Shown: in pieces, positions 9,308 through 19,864 of the stretch
Layout: the number at the start of each line of letters is the position of its first letter
Position numbering within the stretch: the first letter of the stretch is position 1
Assembly (NCBI GenBank): GCA_009829735.1
Contig: CM020620.1
Span: 21,798,020 to 21,862,019 of the forward strand
DNA from: Pyropia yezoensis
Taxonomy: Eukaryota; Rhodophyta; Bangiophyceae; Bangiales; Bangiaceae
Length of the DNA: 64,000 nucleotides
Direction of reading: 5' to 3'
Notes under the pieces: generated by a model
What the model was told of the DNA's origin: nothing
Database searches by the model: none
Seen by the model: only the letters and a program-made list of their open reading frames with translations
Translations under genes and position numbers: made by a program

Positions 9308-10957
9308 TCAGACGGCAGGGACCCCCCCCCGAGCAGCTGTGGTCTCCGCCACGTCGGCGAGGAAGGCGGGCACACCCGACACAACATCGTCGGCCGTCCC
9401 AGTGCGGTGCTGGATGAAAAGCTGCTGGAGGATGGATAGGGACGGGGGCGTCTCAGCGCCCCCTGCTGTCACTGCGTCGGCAAACGCCGTCGCCGCCGCC
9501 TCGTCTTCCGGAGCCGGGTAAAAGGATCGAAAGAGGGCGCGCGCTGCGGCGTGCCCCGGCATGGGAAACGCGGCCGACAGGTCCACCCGCCCGGGACGCA
9601 AAAGCGCCGCGTCGATCCGGTTGGGGTGGTTGGACGTCAGCACCGTGAGCCGCCCAGACGAGCCCGAAACGAGACCGTCGAGCGTGTTGAGAAGCCCCGA
9701 CATGGTGATTTTCATGCCGTCACTCCCTTGGCGGGAGCCGCCGGCGGCGGCGTCACCGGTGGTGCCGGATGGGTCTAAGAACAGACAATCCTGGTCCTCC
9801 AGGACCATAATTGCCCGGCGGGGGACGTCCCGAAAAGCGTCTGCGAGGAGGGCGTCGCTCATACCCGCGGCGGCGGCCTGAAGAAACGCCACAGGACGGC
9901 GGAGCTCCCCGGCCAAGGCACGGACGAAGGAGCTCTTGCCCGTCCCGGGGGGACCGTGCAGCAAATAACAGCGTCGGTAGGGAACACCCTTGGTGGCGTA
10001 CCACGTGCGAGCAGAACGCTCGCCAAAAGACCGAGCGTCGTCCACAAGCCGCTGCCGCGTGGCAGGAGGGAGGATGACCGAGTCCAAAGGCCGAGACAGG
10101 TGCACTCCATCCGTAGCCCAATGGCCGCGGGAGGGGTTGTCCACCTTGAAGCGCCACAGCTCAAAGTACCGAGGCTTGAGCGGCCGGTCCACCCGCGCCG
10201 CCTCCCACGCCGACACATAACGGACAAAGGAAGAGAGGCGGGCGCGGGCAGCGGTCGGGCCGTCGTCGTTGCCATCGCCAAGGGGGGCATACAGGAAAAA
10301 TGTATGAAGGAAGTCGGGGCACATGCCTTCGACTGGCTCCCACGAGGCGGCGGCCACCACCCACAGGCGGCCGCCCTCCCAGTTCATCCCGTGGACGCCC
10401 ATACCCGCGTGGTAGCGCACGGTATAGGGGCGTCGGACGCGCTTGCCGCTCCCCTGCGACCGAGAACTTGACGGACGGTGGTGCACCCGGCCACCGACGC
10501 GCACGAACTTAGGGCCGTCGGCGTCCGAGTCGGACGACTCTGCCCCGTCATCACGCTTCACCTCCTTCCATACCCGAGGGGGCAGCGCCAGGGAGGTGCT
10601 GACGCCGCCATCCTCAGAAGCCACGTACGTGGCCAGGGCACCAAAGAGGTCGCTCGTGTGGGCGCTCACCGTCACCCGCACCGCGGTGGTGGCGTCAAAG
10701 TAGGGCGCCAGCTCCGCGGGGTCAATGGGATGGATGGACAGGCGCTGGGTGTGCAGAGGGGGGCGTGGACGGGCGGCGCCGTCACGTTCGTCCGCCTGCA
10801 CCGGCACCGCCGCCGGCGTCGTCGCCGTCGCCTCCTCTGTCGCGGGCGCCGCCGTCAAATCCGGATCTGGGACCACGTCGCGGGGCCCATTCTCCTCTGC
10901 AGTCGCGGCAGCGTAGAGCTCTGGTGCGTCGGCTGGCCCAGGCGCGGGGAGGGCCAT
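9308..10957 (-). CDS. BCS1-like AAA ATPase
   Basis: A 549-residue protein of the BCS1 branch of AAA ATPases; BCS1 itself is the mitochondrial inner-membrane translocase for the Rieske protein. Visible motifs: a BCS1-like region before the ATPase (RPLKPRYFELWRF near 258, then GVHLSRPLDSVILPP), Walker A GPPGTGKS (335-342), Walker B IMVLEDQD (383-390), GLLNTLDGL (421-429), and the sensor/arginine-finger stretch TSNHPNRIDAALLRPGRVD (441-459). Canonical BCS1 starts with a transmembrane helix. None is visible here; residues 1-70 are Ala/Pro/Glu-rich, so either an upstream exon is missing or this is a soluble BCS1-like paralogue. The start at 10957 is the first ATG of an open frame and is uncertain. 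It converges on the unknown gene at 5665-8793 with 514 bp between them. The assignment to the family is firm; the organelle and substrate are not. Confidence 0.88.
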   Translation of the reverse strand: MALPAPGPADAPELYAAATAEENGPRDVVPDPDLTAAPATEEATATTPAAVPVQADERDGAARPRPPLHTQRLSIHPIDPAELAPYFDATTAVRVTVSAHTSDLFGALATYVASEDGGVSTSLALPPRVWKEVKRDDGAESSDSDADGPKFVRVGGRVHHRPSSSRSQGSGKRVRRPYTVRYHAGMGVHGMNWEGGRLWVVAAASWEPVEGMCPDFLHTFFLYAPLGDGNDDGPTAARARLSSFVRYVSAWEAARVDRPLKPRYFELWRFKVDNPSRGHWATDGVHLSRPLDSVILPPATRQRLVDDARSFGERSARTWYATKGVPYRRCYLLHGPPGTGKSSFVRALAGELRRPVAFLQAAAAGMSDALLADAFRDVPRRAIMVLEDQDCLFLDPSGTTGDAAAGGSRQGSDGMKITMSGLLNTLDGLVSGSSGRLTVLTSNHPNRIDAALLRPGRVDLSAAFPMPGHAAARALFRSFYPAPEDEAAATAFADAVTAGGAETPPSLSILQQLFIQHRTGTADDVVSGVPAFLADVAETTAARGGVPAV

Positions 10958-13900
10958 GGTCGTCTGAACCCGGAAGCTGGCTACCGTCGTACCCGTGCCA
11001 GCGAGTCAAACGCCGCAACGGGGTGCGCCACGCCGCCACTGCCGTTGGGCGGCTGCGTGGCCCTGTGTGGTGCGGCGGGTTGTGGCGTGGGCTCAAGGGC
11101 GGCAATTTAGGGGATCGGTACCCTGACCGGCTCTCTTCTGGAGCCTTCTATTCACGAAGTGGCGCCGGCCCACCCGCTGGGTTGCGCCCCCTCCTGCCAG
11201 CTCATCACGGCGATGGCGTTCTTGTGATATGGTTTCTTGGCACTGTGCAACACTGACATATTGCGCTGACGCTTGCATTGCCAACCGGGCCATGGAGACA
11301 CCTGGTCATAGTGGCCAGGAGGGGGGGATGAGGGCCAGTGAGCCGGGCCCTCCAAAGAGCACCTTGAGGCGCGGTGTCCCCTACACAACGACGGCAGCCC
11401 CCCTCCCCCTGTCCTGTGTGGTGTCCGCCCGCACGTCCTCAGACTTCTGCACCGTGCGTCCACGGCTCGCTGGCGGGGCAGCACGTTGCCCACGACGACC
11501 CCGCCACGCGTCGGGACTGGGCGAATCAGATTCACTCGCGATAACCGTGATCCGAGTGGGTGATACATATTCTTGCTGCAGGCAGCGATGTGAGCTCCGT
11601 CAGTGGTTTCTTGTCGTTTCTTTTTCGTCTTCTTGCTGTTGCCTCTTTTTCGCTTTTTTTTTCACGTACATACATAGCTCTTTCGGAGAGCAAGTCGATG
11701 AGTCCGCCTATCACTATACTGCGCCCCGGCGGCATCCCCGCCCCTCCCCCCCCGCCGGTCGGCCGCCTGCATCGCCGGTGATTCCTCGGCCCCCCTGCGA
11801 CGACGTCCACCCGACGCAGGCGACAGGCCCAGCCCAGCCCAGCCACGCCGCGCGCTCCGCGCGCCGACGTCGCCGCTAAGGCACGCAAGCGTCGCCGCCC
11901 GCTCGGGAGGGCGGAAGCCCACATCCAGCTGCCTCTTGGGGTCACAGTACAGGCGCACCACGGTTGTGGGGTGGCTTGGACGACGGCCTCGCTGTGGCGT
12001 TGCGCCCGTTGCGGCCGTGCACCCGGTGCAGGGCAAGCAAGGTCGCCCACCCAGCGAGGGTCCACGTCGTCGTCGAGCAGACGGCGGTGACGCGGCGGGC
12101 GGGTCGGCCATCGGCTCGGGACCATGCCGCAGGTCGGGATGGAATGAGGTGCGAGGTCGGCCGCCAACCAGGGGCGATGGCGAGCGGAAGGGAGGGCGCT
12201 CCCACCCTGGTAGATGCTGCCATCGCAGCTGCCCCCGTCGCTGCCGCACCCATCGCTGCCGCCTAGGTCATAGCGACAGCCATCGCTGTCGCCCTCGTCG
12301 GTGCTGCCGTGGCTGTCACCCCACGGATGCCGCCGCGCCCGACGTCACTCCCGGCACTGTTGCTGCCACAACCGTTGCCGTCGCTGCAACCGCCCTCGCC
12401 TCGGCCGGCGTCGCCACTGTGGCGCCCGCCGTCACTGCGGTCGCTGCTGCTTTTGTTACTGCTGCTGCGGTTGCCGTTGCCGCTGCCGCTGCTACTCAGC
12501 TGCTACCGCCGCGGCCGTCAGCGTTGCCGCTGGCGGCAGCCCCCCCCCCCCCATGATCAGAAGGTGTGGTGGAAGTGACAGTGGCAGCATTGCCGGCGCC
12601 CGTGTCGGCAATACCGCGACCCGGTGGGGGCACCGACAGTGGCGAGCCCAACGGCGGGCACGGGATAAGCATGCAGCGGCGGCGTTGACGACAGCGGCTA
12701 CCAACATCGCTGTCGCTACCACCGCCGCAGACGCGGGCGACGGACCCGCGCAAGCAACAGGTGCCGCTCGCCACGCGCAGCCCTAGCAGGCTCGGCTCGC
12801 CGTGGGCTACCCGCCACGGGCTGGTCCGCGTCCCCGCCGGCGACTCTCCGCCGTCGCGGCCGCCTGCCGTCGTCGTCGTCTGCCGCCACCGCCCGCCGTT
12901 ATGGCCGCCGCCACCGTGGCTGCCACTGAGTCAGCCCCGCGCTACTGTCACTGCGGGGCGGTTGCGGCAACGGTGAGTGCGGCGAGGGGCCCCCCGAGGA
13001 CGCCTACGGCGTTCGGCATGGTGGCGCTACCTCATGTAGAGGCGCCGCACGGGGGGCGGCCGCCACGGTGTGGGGCGCTACCATTCGATGCCGCGCCGCC
13101 TCCCCCCGGCGCGCCCTCCCCTTCCGCCGTCCCTCCAATTCCCGCTCCTCCCTCGCCCCGTCGTCGAGGTCGCCCACGATCATCTTCCAGATATATGATC
13201 ATCGGTACGGATACGCCACGCGTCGGCAGTGCATCGCTGGGGGGGGAGCGGGCTTGTGGACAGAGGAAGGGACAGGGGTGGGGTGGCCACGGACCACGGG
13301 GCGGGGAGCCAGGGGTGCGCAGGGAGCCACGGATGGGCGGGAGGTGCGAGGAGAGCTGCGGGAGAGCAGGCGGAAGAGAGGGGGGTGGAATCGAAGAAGA
13401 GGAGGCGGGGAGTCGGGGGAGGGCCAGAGAGAAGGCAAGGCGCTACGGAGGTGGCTGGCTGAGAGGGAGGCGGGCGTCATCGAGAGCGCAGCACGACGGG
13501 GCACCTGCAGAGCCAGCTGGCCGTTGAGTCGGGATCTCGTCGCACCTCCGTCCATCCAGAGCGAGGGCAGTGCTCCTTTGGACTGGACAGTCTGGGTGGG
13601 CGCCCCAGTTGGGGCCAGTTTCGGGTGGGTGTGGTCCAGACCTCTTCTTTTTCTTGGGCATGTGAACGAAATCATGCATGTACAGTACAGTATGTACTGT
13701 ACACACAGTACGATATGTACTATATTGTGCAGCCACACCTCTGGATTAGGTGCGCAGTGCAGCTCCAATCTGTGGTACTTACCACGTGCCTGCGCTGCTT
13801 TCAAACTGCTTGAACAGGCCCGACCGCCAGACCGAGCGCCAACACCGGCGAGGCCCTATGCCGCTACGGCCGCAGGCAGCGTAGCGGCAACAGCACTTTG

Positions 13901-16308
13901 ATGCCGCGGGGCGCCGCCCCTCAGGCGCACCCACCAGTGGGTCACCCGCAGGTGCCAGTGCGTCCATGCGGCGCGAGGCATCATCCTTCCTATTTTCCAT
14001 CAACGGCTAAAGGTACAGTACATACGTACCAACCTGCATCAGCTGGTGCGCTAGCAGAGGGACAGAGGGGGGAAGGGCGCGTCTTGTTGCCAGGAGCGAT
14101 CATGCCCGGAACACTGTGTCGAGCAGGGAGCCCGCCGTTGGAATGCGGACGAGGCCGCACACGCCGCCGCACCGCAGTCATGCTGTCCGCTGCGGCGTTC
14201 ACCCGCGTGTGAGCCCCGTCGCCTCTCCAGGCATGTCCATCCCTGTCGACAATATCGCAATGCTCCAACCCTTCAATGGCGGCTCATGGCAGTCTCCCCT
14301 GAATAGTTGGTTCGCCTGCCCTCTCTTTCGGCTCTGCCTCCCTTCAACCCCATCCCTCGGCTGGGTTCCTTCCCCGCCCTCTTGTCCTTTCATGGCTGTC
14401 ACACATGTCCAGCTGGCACCCCCCGCGCCGCCGCTGCCCCCCACGATCATCAAATCTCTCTGCTGAGCCTTCCCTCTGATCAGCACTGGAGATTCACCCA
14501 CTCTCCGTGCCCTCCAAACACGTCGTGTGTCCGTTTGGTCTTCCCCCGAGCAGCTTTGCCCCTCGTCCCCCTTCCTTTCCGGCCACCACTCCCCGCACCC
14601 CCCCCTCTCCTCTTTGCTTCGCTTTCCCCTGCCCCCTGAACAACCCCCCCCCCCCCCTCCCGGCGTTCCCGGCCCCCCCCCTCCCTGACCAAACACTGTC
14701 GCTGCCGCCCTCGCTCGTTCTTCTTAAGTACCACTCTGTGCAGGGACACCCCGTCCTTGCTGGCCCCTCCCTTTTGTGCCACACGACCGTCACAGAATAA
14801 AGCTGGCAAAGCCCGTGTGTACGGTGTGTACAGTTTGTATGCACGTGCGGTACGTACCTGCATGTACAGTACGGCACGAACCTACATGCAACCAGGTACA
14901 TGTATGTAGGCCCCATTTCCCCATGATTGGCCAACGAGACTGCATCAATGAAAATGGAAAACAATGTACCCACGGCGGGGACCGTTCAGCCCCCGCTTGG
15001 TCACATCCCCTGCTGCCCTCTCTCGACGTGCCGCGTGCGTCGCTCGCGTGGGTGATGACCGCATCCACCGAGTGACGGGGACATCTGCTGCCGCTGTGGG
15101 GGCGGGTGGGTGGGTGGGTGCAGCGGTGGCTTTCCAACCCACACCACCACCTCGTGGGAGGGGGCCCGGTGGCCACTTGGCGGGCCAAACCGGCCTCGCC
15201 GACGCGCAGCGCAGCGTCCCCCCGCGGCCGGGGGACCCCCCCACACCGCGGAGGCGCGCCGCGCGGGCCGCGGGGGGGGTGTGCCACGGCGAGACGGCGA
15301 TTACCCCTGCGCAGGGACCGGCAGCTGCCACGCGCCCCGCGCGTCGCGCCCCCCCGCGCGGTGGTGGCAGCAGCGCCCTCCCCCCCGCCGGCGCGGCGCC
15401 ACCCCACCGCGGCTGACGCGCCCGCCCGCCCCGGCCGCTTCCCCTCTGTCGGCCTACAGACAGACGCCTACGGCGCGCCAGCGCTCCCCCCGCCGCGACC
15501 CGTGGGGTGGCTGCGGGAGGCCCGTGGGGTGCCTGCGGGAGCGAGGCGGCGGCTTGTGGGGGCGGCGCACGAGCCCCTCGCCCTCTGTCCGTCCCCCCCC
15601 CACCCTCCCCCTATCCGCCCCCCATCTTCCTCCCCCCTTCCCCAACCCTCTCCCCTCCTTCCTCGCCGTCCACCCCACCCAACCGCCCCCCACCGCTCGC
15701 CCCACCCCCGCTCACCCCACCCACCCCCCTCACCCCCCCCTCTCCGCCTCGCTCCCCGCCGGCTTGCTTCCCTCCCTCCCCAGCGCACCCCTGCGGCTCG
15801 TGGGCAGAGGCGGCCGGCCTGCCTGGAGTGGCAACCGTCCGCCCCCCCTTCCCGCCCGCCGGCCGGCCGGTCGGCCGCAGGGCCCCCTGCCGGGGGGGGG
15901 AGCGCGCGTGCTGGCCGCGTCGACCATCCGCGGCACGGGTGTGGCGTTTGGTGGTCCCGTCCTTCTGTTTTTGAGAGGGGTTTATCTGGGTGAGGGGGTG
16001 GCCTGGCGGTGGCAGTAGACTTCCCTGCGCCGTTGCGGTTGAACAGCAGTGGCGCTTGGCGCTCGCCCCCTCTTGGCCCCCCCTCCCCCTGACCCAACCC
16101 CGCTGGCGCGGCTGGGTGGTCTGCTCGCCCTTCTCCCCGTCGCATCCCTCTTGCCGGCTGCTTGGGCGGAGACGGGTCTCCCTTGTGGTTGCGCTGACCG
16201 CTCCTTCCCCCACCCCCGTACTGGTGCTCCTGTTGCGCAGGTGCCCCACGTGCGCCCCCTTTCCCCCCTCCCTCCTCCCAACTTTGACGCCGCGGGGGCG
16301 GCGGCACC
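10958..16308. other. Long gene-poor region
   Basis: About 5.3 kb without a gene I can support. 11900-12560 is a degenerate GCN/GTN trinucleotide tract with Ala/Val-rich shadow translations. 12800-13530 has a Pro/Arg-rich frame with an AT-hook-like RRRGRPRS but no other support. Palindromic GTACAGTAC words occur at 13680, 14013 and 14864. AATAAA is seen near 14797. 14500-14700 and 15580-15790 are strongly C/T-rich on the plus strand. The final 100 bp are the pyrimidine-rich leader of the kinase gene. Confidence 0.55.
13680..13702. repeat. Palindromic GTACAGTAC element
   Basis: GTACAGTACA, three bases, then TGTACTGTAC: perfect 10-bp inverted arms. The core GTACAGTAC recurs at 14013, 14864, 27363 and 56682, often followed by ATACG or CTACG. 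No gene lies immediately beside this copy. Confidence 0.7.
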
Positions 16309-18637
16309 ATGGCGACGCTCCGCCACGACGCGCCATCGGCGATGGGCGGGTGGCTGCTCAAGGAGGGCTCCTTCCGCCGGCGGTACCGGCGGTACGTGCG
16401 CCTCAAGGGCACCATCCTGTCCAACCACCACTCAGAGGCGTCGCCCGCGACGTGGGAGGTCAATGTGTCGGACGTGGCCGTCTCGGCGGGCAGCCGGACC
16501 GGGGAGTTGGTGCTGACGCTCCCCGACCGACGGGTGTCCTTCTTTGCCGACTCGCCGGAAGAGGCGGCTGCGTGGACGCGCGCGCTGACCGCCGTGGCCA
16601 CCCGCCGGATAGAGGACGCGTACGAACTGGGCTCCCGCCTCGGCGAGGGCGCCTTTGCCACCGTCGTGCGGGGGGTGGACCGGGCCACCCGCGAGCCGGT
16701 GGCGGTCAAGGTCATCAAGAAAGACGCGTTTGATGACCGGGAGATGGAGTTTGTGGTGCGCGAGACGGCCATCATGAAGGCCATTTGCCACCCCAATATT
16801 GTCGCCGTGCGTGACGTCTACGAGAGCCGCAGCCACCTGTACCTGGTGTTGGAGCTGCTCGAGGGCGGCGAGCTGTTTGACCTTGTTGCGTCAGCGGGGT
16901 CCCTGTCAGAGCAGCGCGCGTCCGAGGTCATGCGCGGGTACGTTTTGTGGCACGGGGGTTGGTGGTGGGGAGGCGCGGCTGGTGTTCTCGCCGGCGATTG
17001 GCGTTTGGTGGTCGCGGGCGATGGGAGTGGATCTGGGCTTGGCGCCGCCGTTGACCACGGTTGGTGTGTACTGATACGAGCTGTGGGGGACGTGTTCCTT
17101 GCCTTTTCTCCTTTCTGTTCCCATTTGTGGCTCACAGGGTCGTCAGTGGACTGGCGTACCTACACGGCCAGGGCATCTGCCATCGGGACATCAAGGTACG
17201 TCCACTGGGTGTGGTGGTGGCTCTGAATCGCCACCTCATTAACCGCTGCAAGGTGGTGCTGGCGAGGTGAAGAGGGTACTGAGGGCGTGTGTCTATCGGA
17301 CCCGGGGCCTGCTCCCCCGGGATTGTGCCGCCTCGGTGTGAGGTGCATGTTGCACGACTACGAGCCAGTGACTGACCTCCGTGGGTTGCTTGCTCCTTGG
17401 CGCTGGCACACGCTGTGCGGCGGTCCTCCTCCCATGTTGTTTGCGATGTACGTTCATGATTTGACATGATGAACAGCCAGAAAATATCCTCGCGACGTCC
17501 AAAACGTGGCCACTTCAGGTGAAGCTGAGCGACCTGGGTATGGCGCACAGCCACCTGGATGATGACGGTGACGGGAGGGCGGACAGCTTTTTTGCCGACA
17601 ACGACGACGGGTCCAACTCCTCCGCCACTCCGCGCTCTTCAAGCCGCAGCTGCGAGCCATCGGCAGCATCTGCCCCTGTCACTAGTGGGAACACCTCCCA
17701 GTTCCGGATGCCCTCTGACGCGGGCCGGTCGGCCCCCTCTGGGACATGTGGTGGTGGTGGGGGGGGCGGGGGCCACCTCATTGGCACCCCCGGCTACGTG
17801 GCGCCCGAGGTCATCCGGCGGCTACCCGGCGCCAACGCGCCCCCGTCCGACATGTGGTCGGCAGGCGTCGTCCTGTACATCCTCCTCTCTGGTAAGATGC
17901 CATTTTATGGCCGCAACGACGCCGAGTGCCTTGCCCGTACCGCTTCTGGAGCCTACGCCATGCCCGCCCGGGAGTGGTCCCGCGTCAGTCCCGCAGCCGT
18001 GTCACTGGTCCGTGGGATGCTCTGCGTGGACCCCAGTAAGCGCCTAACCGCGTCGGCGGCACTGCAGCACCCGTGGCTTGCGTCTCCATCCACCCTTTCC
18101 GCCTCCCCGCTCGACAACAACCTGTCGGGTCTACACTCTAGCCGCCGTGCGTTTCGTCGCGCGGTCATGGCGTGCATCACCATGCAGCGAATGCAACGGG
18201 CGGTGGCATCTGGCAAGGCGGCAGCGTCGGCAGCGTCGGCAGCGTCGGTATCGTCGGCGTCGTCGACAGGGTCGGCGGCTCCAGAAGGGGAGAAGGCGGG
18301 GGGATGGACCGCGAGGGGGGGGGTGGCGGCCCCCCCCGCTGTGCGACCTCCGCGGACAGACGGCGCGGCGGTGCGGCCTTTGCCGCGGACACCGTCTGAC
18401 GGCAGCAGCGGCGGGCGGACTGCCAGAGGCGGGGTCTCTGCTCTGCCCGCCGCGCGACGTCCATCGGGTGGGGCCGCGGCGGTGCGCCAACCCGCGCCGC
18501 GACCGCCATCTGATGGTGGCGGCGGCGGCAGGTGGTCGGGGAGAGGGGGGGTGGCGGCGCCACCCACTGCGCGAGCGCCGGCCGGGAGGGCGGAGTACAG
18601 TGGTGGTGCAACGCGGACGCCTGGTCCCCGTGCGTAG
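16309..18637 (+). CDS. PH-domain CAMK-like serine/threonine kinase (three exons)
   Basis: Spliced model of 615 residues: exons 16309-16937, 17138-17195 and 17477-18637, with both introns starting GTACGT and ending ACAG. Residues 12-100 form a PH domain (GGWLLKEGSFRRRYRRYVRL start, AAAWTRAL end helix) that would bind phosphoinositides. The kinase domain follows: glycine loop LGEGAFATV (111-119), Lys134, HRDIKPEN (225-232) built across the second junction, DLG in place of DFG (248-250), GTPGYVAPE (332-340) and the SGKMPF and HPWL lobes of the CAMK group. Between DLG and APE there is an insert of about 80 residues rich in Asp, Ser and Gly, including eight consecutive Gly. After the kinase domain a basic amphipathic stretch (RRAFRRAVMACITMQRMQ) resembles a regulatory, possibly calmodulin-binding, helix. 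The tail is Ala/Pro/Arg-rich. The start has a good CACCATGG context. Substrate is unknown. Confidence 0.88.
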
Positions 18638-19483
18638 GGCACATGGCGACGGAGCGCGCATGCTCGTGGCGGGCAGTATTCGCTGGTCGCATCGAGCGCG
18701 GGCACGAGTCTTGCGTGCGCCTCTTCACTTGTTTTTATTTCGTCGGTTTTCCCATGGGACTGTGTGTGTGGCGATGCGTCCAGTGTGGTTGCCGTCGTCG
18801 ACGAGGGTGTTGTTCCAACCCCACTCTCCCCCGCGGTCTCAGACCTGCGGCACTGTCAGCTGGCTGGCGGAGCTGAGGCACTTCGCAATGAAACGAGCGT
18901 GGCTGGCCAGCAGCGCTGAGGCGTGTCTCATTCTGTGAATAGCACGTTTAGCATTCGCACCTGTGACCGACAACCGTTGGCTTCCTTTGACGATCGAAAA
19001 AATCATGGTCACGGACAGCGGAGGGAGGGTGTCTCACGTGCAAGCAACTGCGGCAGGGCGCGCCTTTTTTCTTTTTTTTTCCCGCCCCCGAACTTGCGAG
19101 CCACGGCCTTCGCCTCCTCTTTTTTTTTTTTTGCGGCCGTCGCCGCCGCCCCCGCCCGCGCGTGGCCGGCACAACCGCCCGACCGTCCACCAAAGCGCGC
19201 CATTTGACCCCCCTCACGACCGGCCCGGCGGACAGCGGCACACGGCCGGCCGCAGCAGCACGCCGCCACCGCCCCCCCCCCCCCGATCGCGTACTCGCCC
19301 GCGCACCCCACCCCCCCCACCCCCCCGCGTCCCCGTGCTGTGCGCGCCGCACGCCGTCTGCGGGTGGGTGGCACTGCGCGGGGGAACCCCCCCCCCGCGG
19401 CGGCGCCGGGCCACCCGCGCCGCGCGCCGGCCACCGTCCGTGGGGGCGGGGGTGGGGGGCGGCGAGCGCCTCGGGAGAGAGAC
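18638..19483. other. Intergenic between kinase and ARS2 genes
   Basis: About 850 bp. It holds the kinase 3' flank, a somewhat less GC-rich stretch near 18720-19030, T runs at 19066-19080 and 19119-19131, and then the C-rich leader of the next gene. The open frame of the next gene extends upstream to 19340, so its start could lie up to 144 nt earlier. Confidence 0.55.
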
Positions 19484-19832
19484 ATGCGGGACGGTGACGG
19501 GGGGGGGCGCGACGGTGCCGGGCGCCACCGGGACCGCGACCGGCGGAGCGGCGGCGGCGGTGGTGGCGGCGGCGGTGGCGGTGGTGGTGGCGGTGGCGGC
19601 GGTGGCGGTGGCGGCGGCGGTGGCCGTGGTCGACGGGGGAGCGGCGGTGGTGGGACCGACGGCGGCGGTGGCCGGGGCTCGTCTGTGCCGCCGGTGCTGC
19701 CGCGGCCACGGTATCCCGTCACGGAGGGGTTGCCCGTGCTTGGTGAGTCGCTCATTGCCAGCGGTGGGTCTGCGTTGACCGACCGCCGTCGGCGGGGTCG
19801 GGAGGAGGTCCACCACCTGGGGGACGGCCTCA

Positions 19833-19864
<32 letters not shown>

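Noticed and set aside
12802-13527. 241-codon plus-strand frame with AT-hook-like RRRGRPRS
   Set aside because: The translation is otherwise Arg/Pro/Gly low complexity, other frames are also open, there is no splice or family support, and one short motif can arise by chance in GC-rich DNA.
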